DNA of 5,454 bases from Clostridiaceae bacterium (GTDB taxonomy: Bacteria; Bacillota; Clostridia; Lutisporales; Lutisporaceae), in contig DPSW01000181.1 of assembly GCA_003527145.1 (NCBI GenBank), positions 1 to 5,454 of the forward strand, in the 5' to 3' direction. The notes below the pieces were generated by a model that saw only the letters and a program-made list of their open reading frames with translations, had not been told where the DNA came from and searched no databases. The translations under genes were made by a program, and so were the position numbers. Shown in pieces: positions 5,410-5,454 of the stretch; positions within the stretch are counted from its first letter, which is position 1, and the number at the start of each line of letters is the position of its first letter.

Positions 5410-5454
5410 TAGGAACTACGCAAGTTCCGCTGGCTCTGCAAACGATTATGGGGG
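5390..5454 (-). CDS. Possible C-terminal tail of an upstream gene
   Basis: One minus-strand frame is open from the window edge to a TAG at 5392-5390, giving about 20 residues that read IIVCRASGTCVVPKDKQRK. The stretch is more GC-rich than the following gap, and its stop would lie 43 bp before kce, a normal operon spacing. I do not recognise the tail, and a 20-codon open frame can occur by chance, so this is tentative. Confidence 0.3.
   Translation of the reverse strand, partial: PIIVCRASGTCVVPKDKQRK
5412..5428. promoter_or_regulatory. 17-bp inverted repeat upstream of the kce promoter
   Basis: The plus strand reads ggaactacgcaagttcc: perfect 6-bp arms (GGAACT and AGTTCC) around five bases. 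It sits two bases upstream of the putative -35, a place where an activator or repressor could bind. If the frame at 5390-5454 is coding, the repeat lies inside a coding sequence and may mean nothing. Confidence 0.3.

Overview
The window looks like chromosomal DNA from a low-to-moderate GC Firmicute, most likely an anaerobic amino-acid-fermenting member of the Clostridia. The reasons are AT-rich intergenic DNA, strong GGAGG ribosome binding sites 7-8 bases from the starts, use of TTG starts, a tal-glpX-rho gene order like that of Bacillus/Clostridia, and a 3-keto-5-aminohexanoate cleavage enzyme typical of lysine fermenters. Every supported gene reads on the minus strand, so transcription runs from high to low coordinates.

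In transcription order: a possible CDS tail (5390-5454); a promoter and a 17-bp inverted repeat; kce (4531-5346, lysine fermentation); a small cysteine-rich, probably zinc-binding protein that looks short at its C-terminus (4101-4478); a gap with degenerate repeat-like sequence; tal (3367-4014, transaldolase); a 143-bp gap with two GC-rich hairpins; glpX (2243-3223, class II fructose-1,6-bisphosphatase, TTG start); rho (724-2196, transcription termination factor, start revised to TTG); a 373-bp gap with a likely rho terminator, repeat debris and a promoter; and the N-terminal 116 codons of a PucR-family regulator running off the left edge (1-350).

tal and glpX both supply fructose-6-phosphate and fit gluconeogenic growth on amino acids. 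kce cleaves an intermediate of lysine breakdown with acetyl-CoA. The B. subtilis equivalent of this locus carries a murA paralogue between tal and glpX and rpmE after rho; neither is present here, and both positions hold structured or repeat-like noncoding DNA instead.

I see no phage, CRISPR, tRNA, rRNA or transposase gene. I found no convincing undescribed multi-gene system. The items most worth a second look are the short cysteine-rich protein with repeat-like DNA just past its stop, the noncoding inserts in the tal-glpX and rho-pucR gaps, the acidic linker in Rho, and the palindromes at the two putative promoters.
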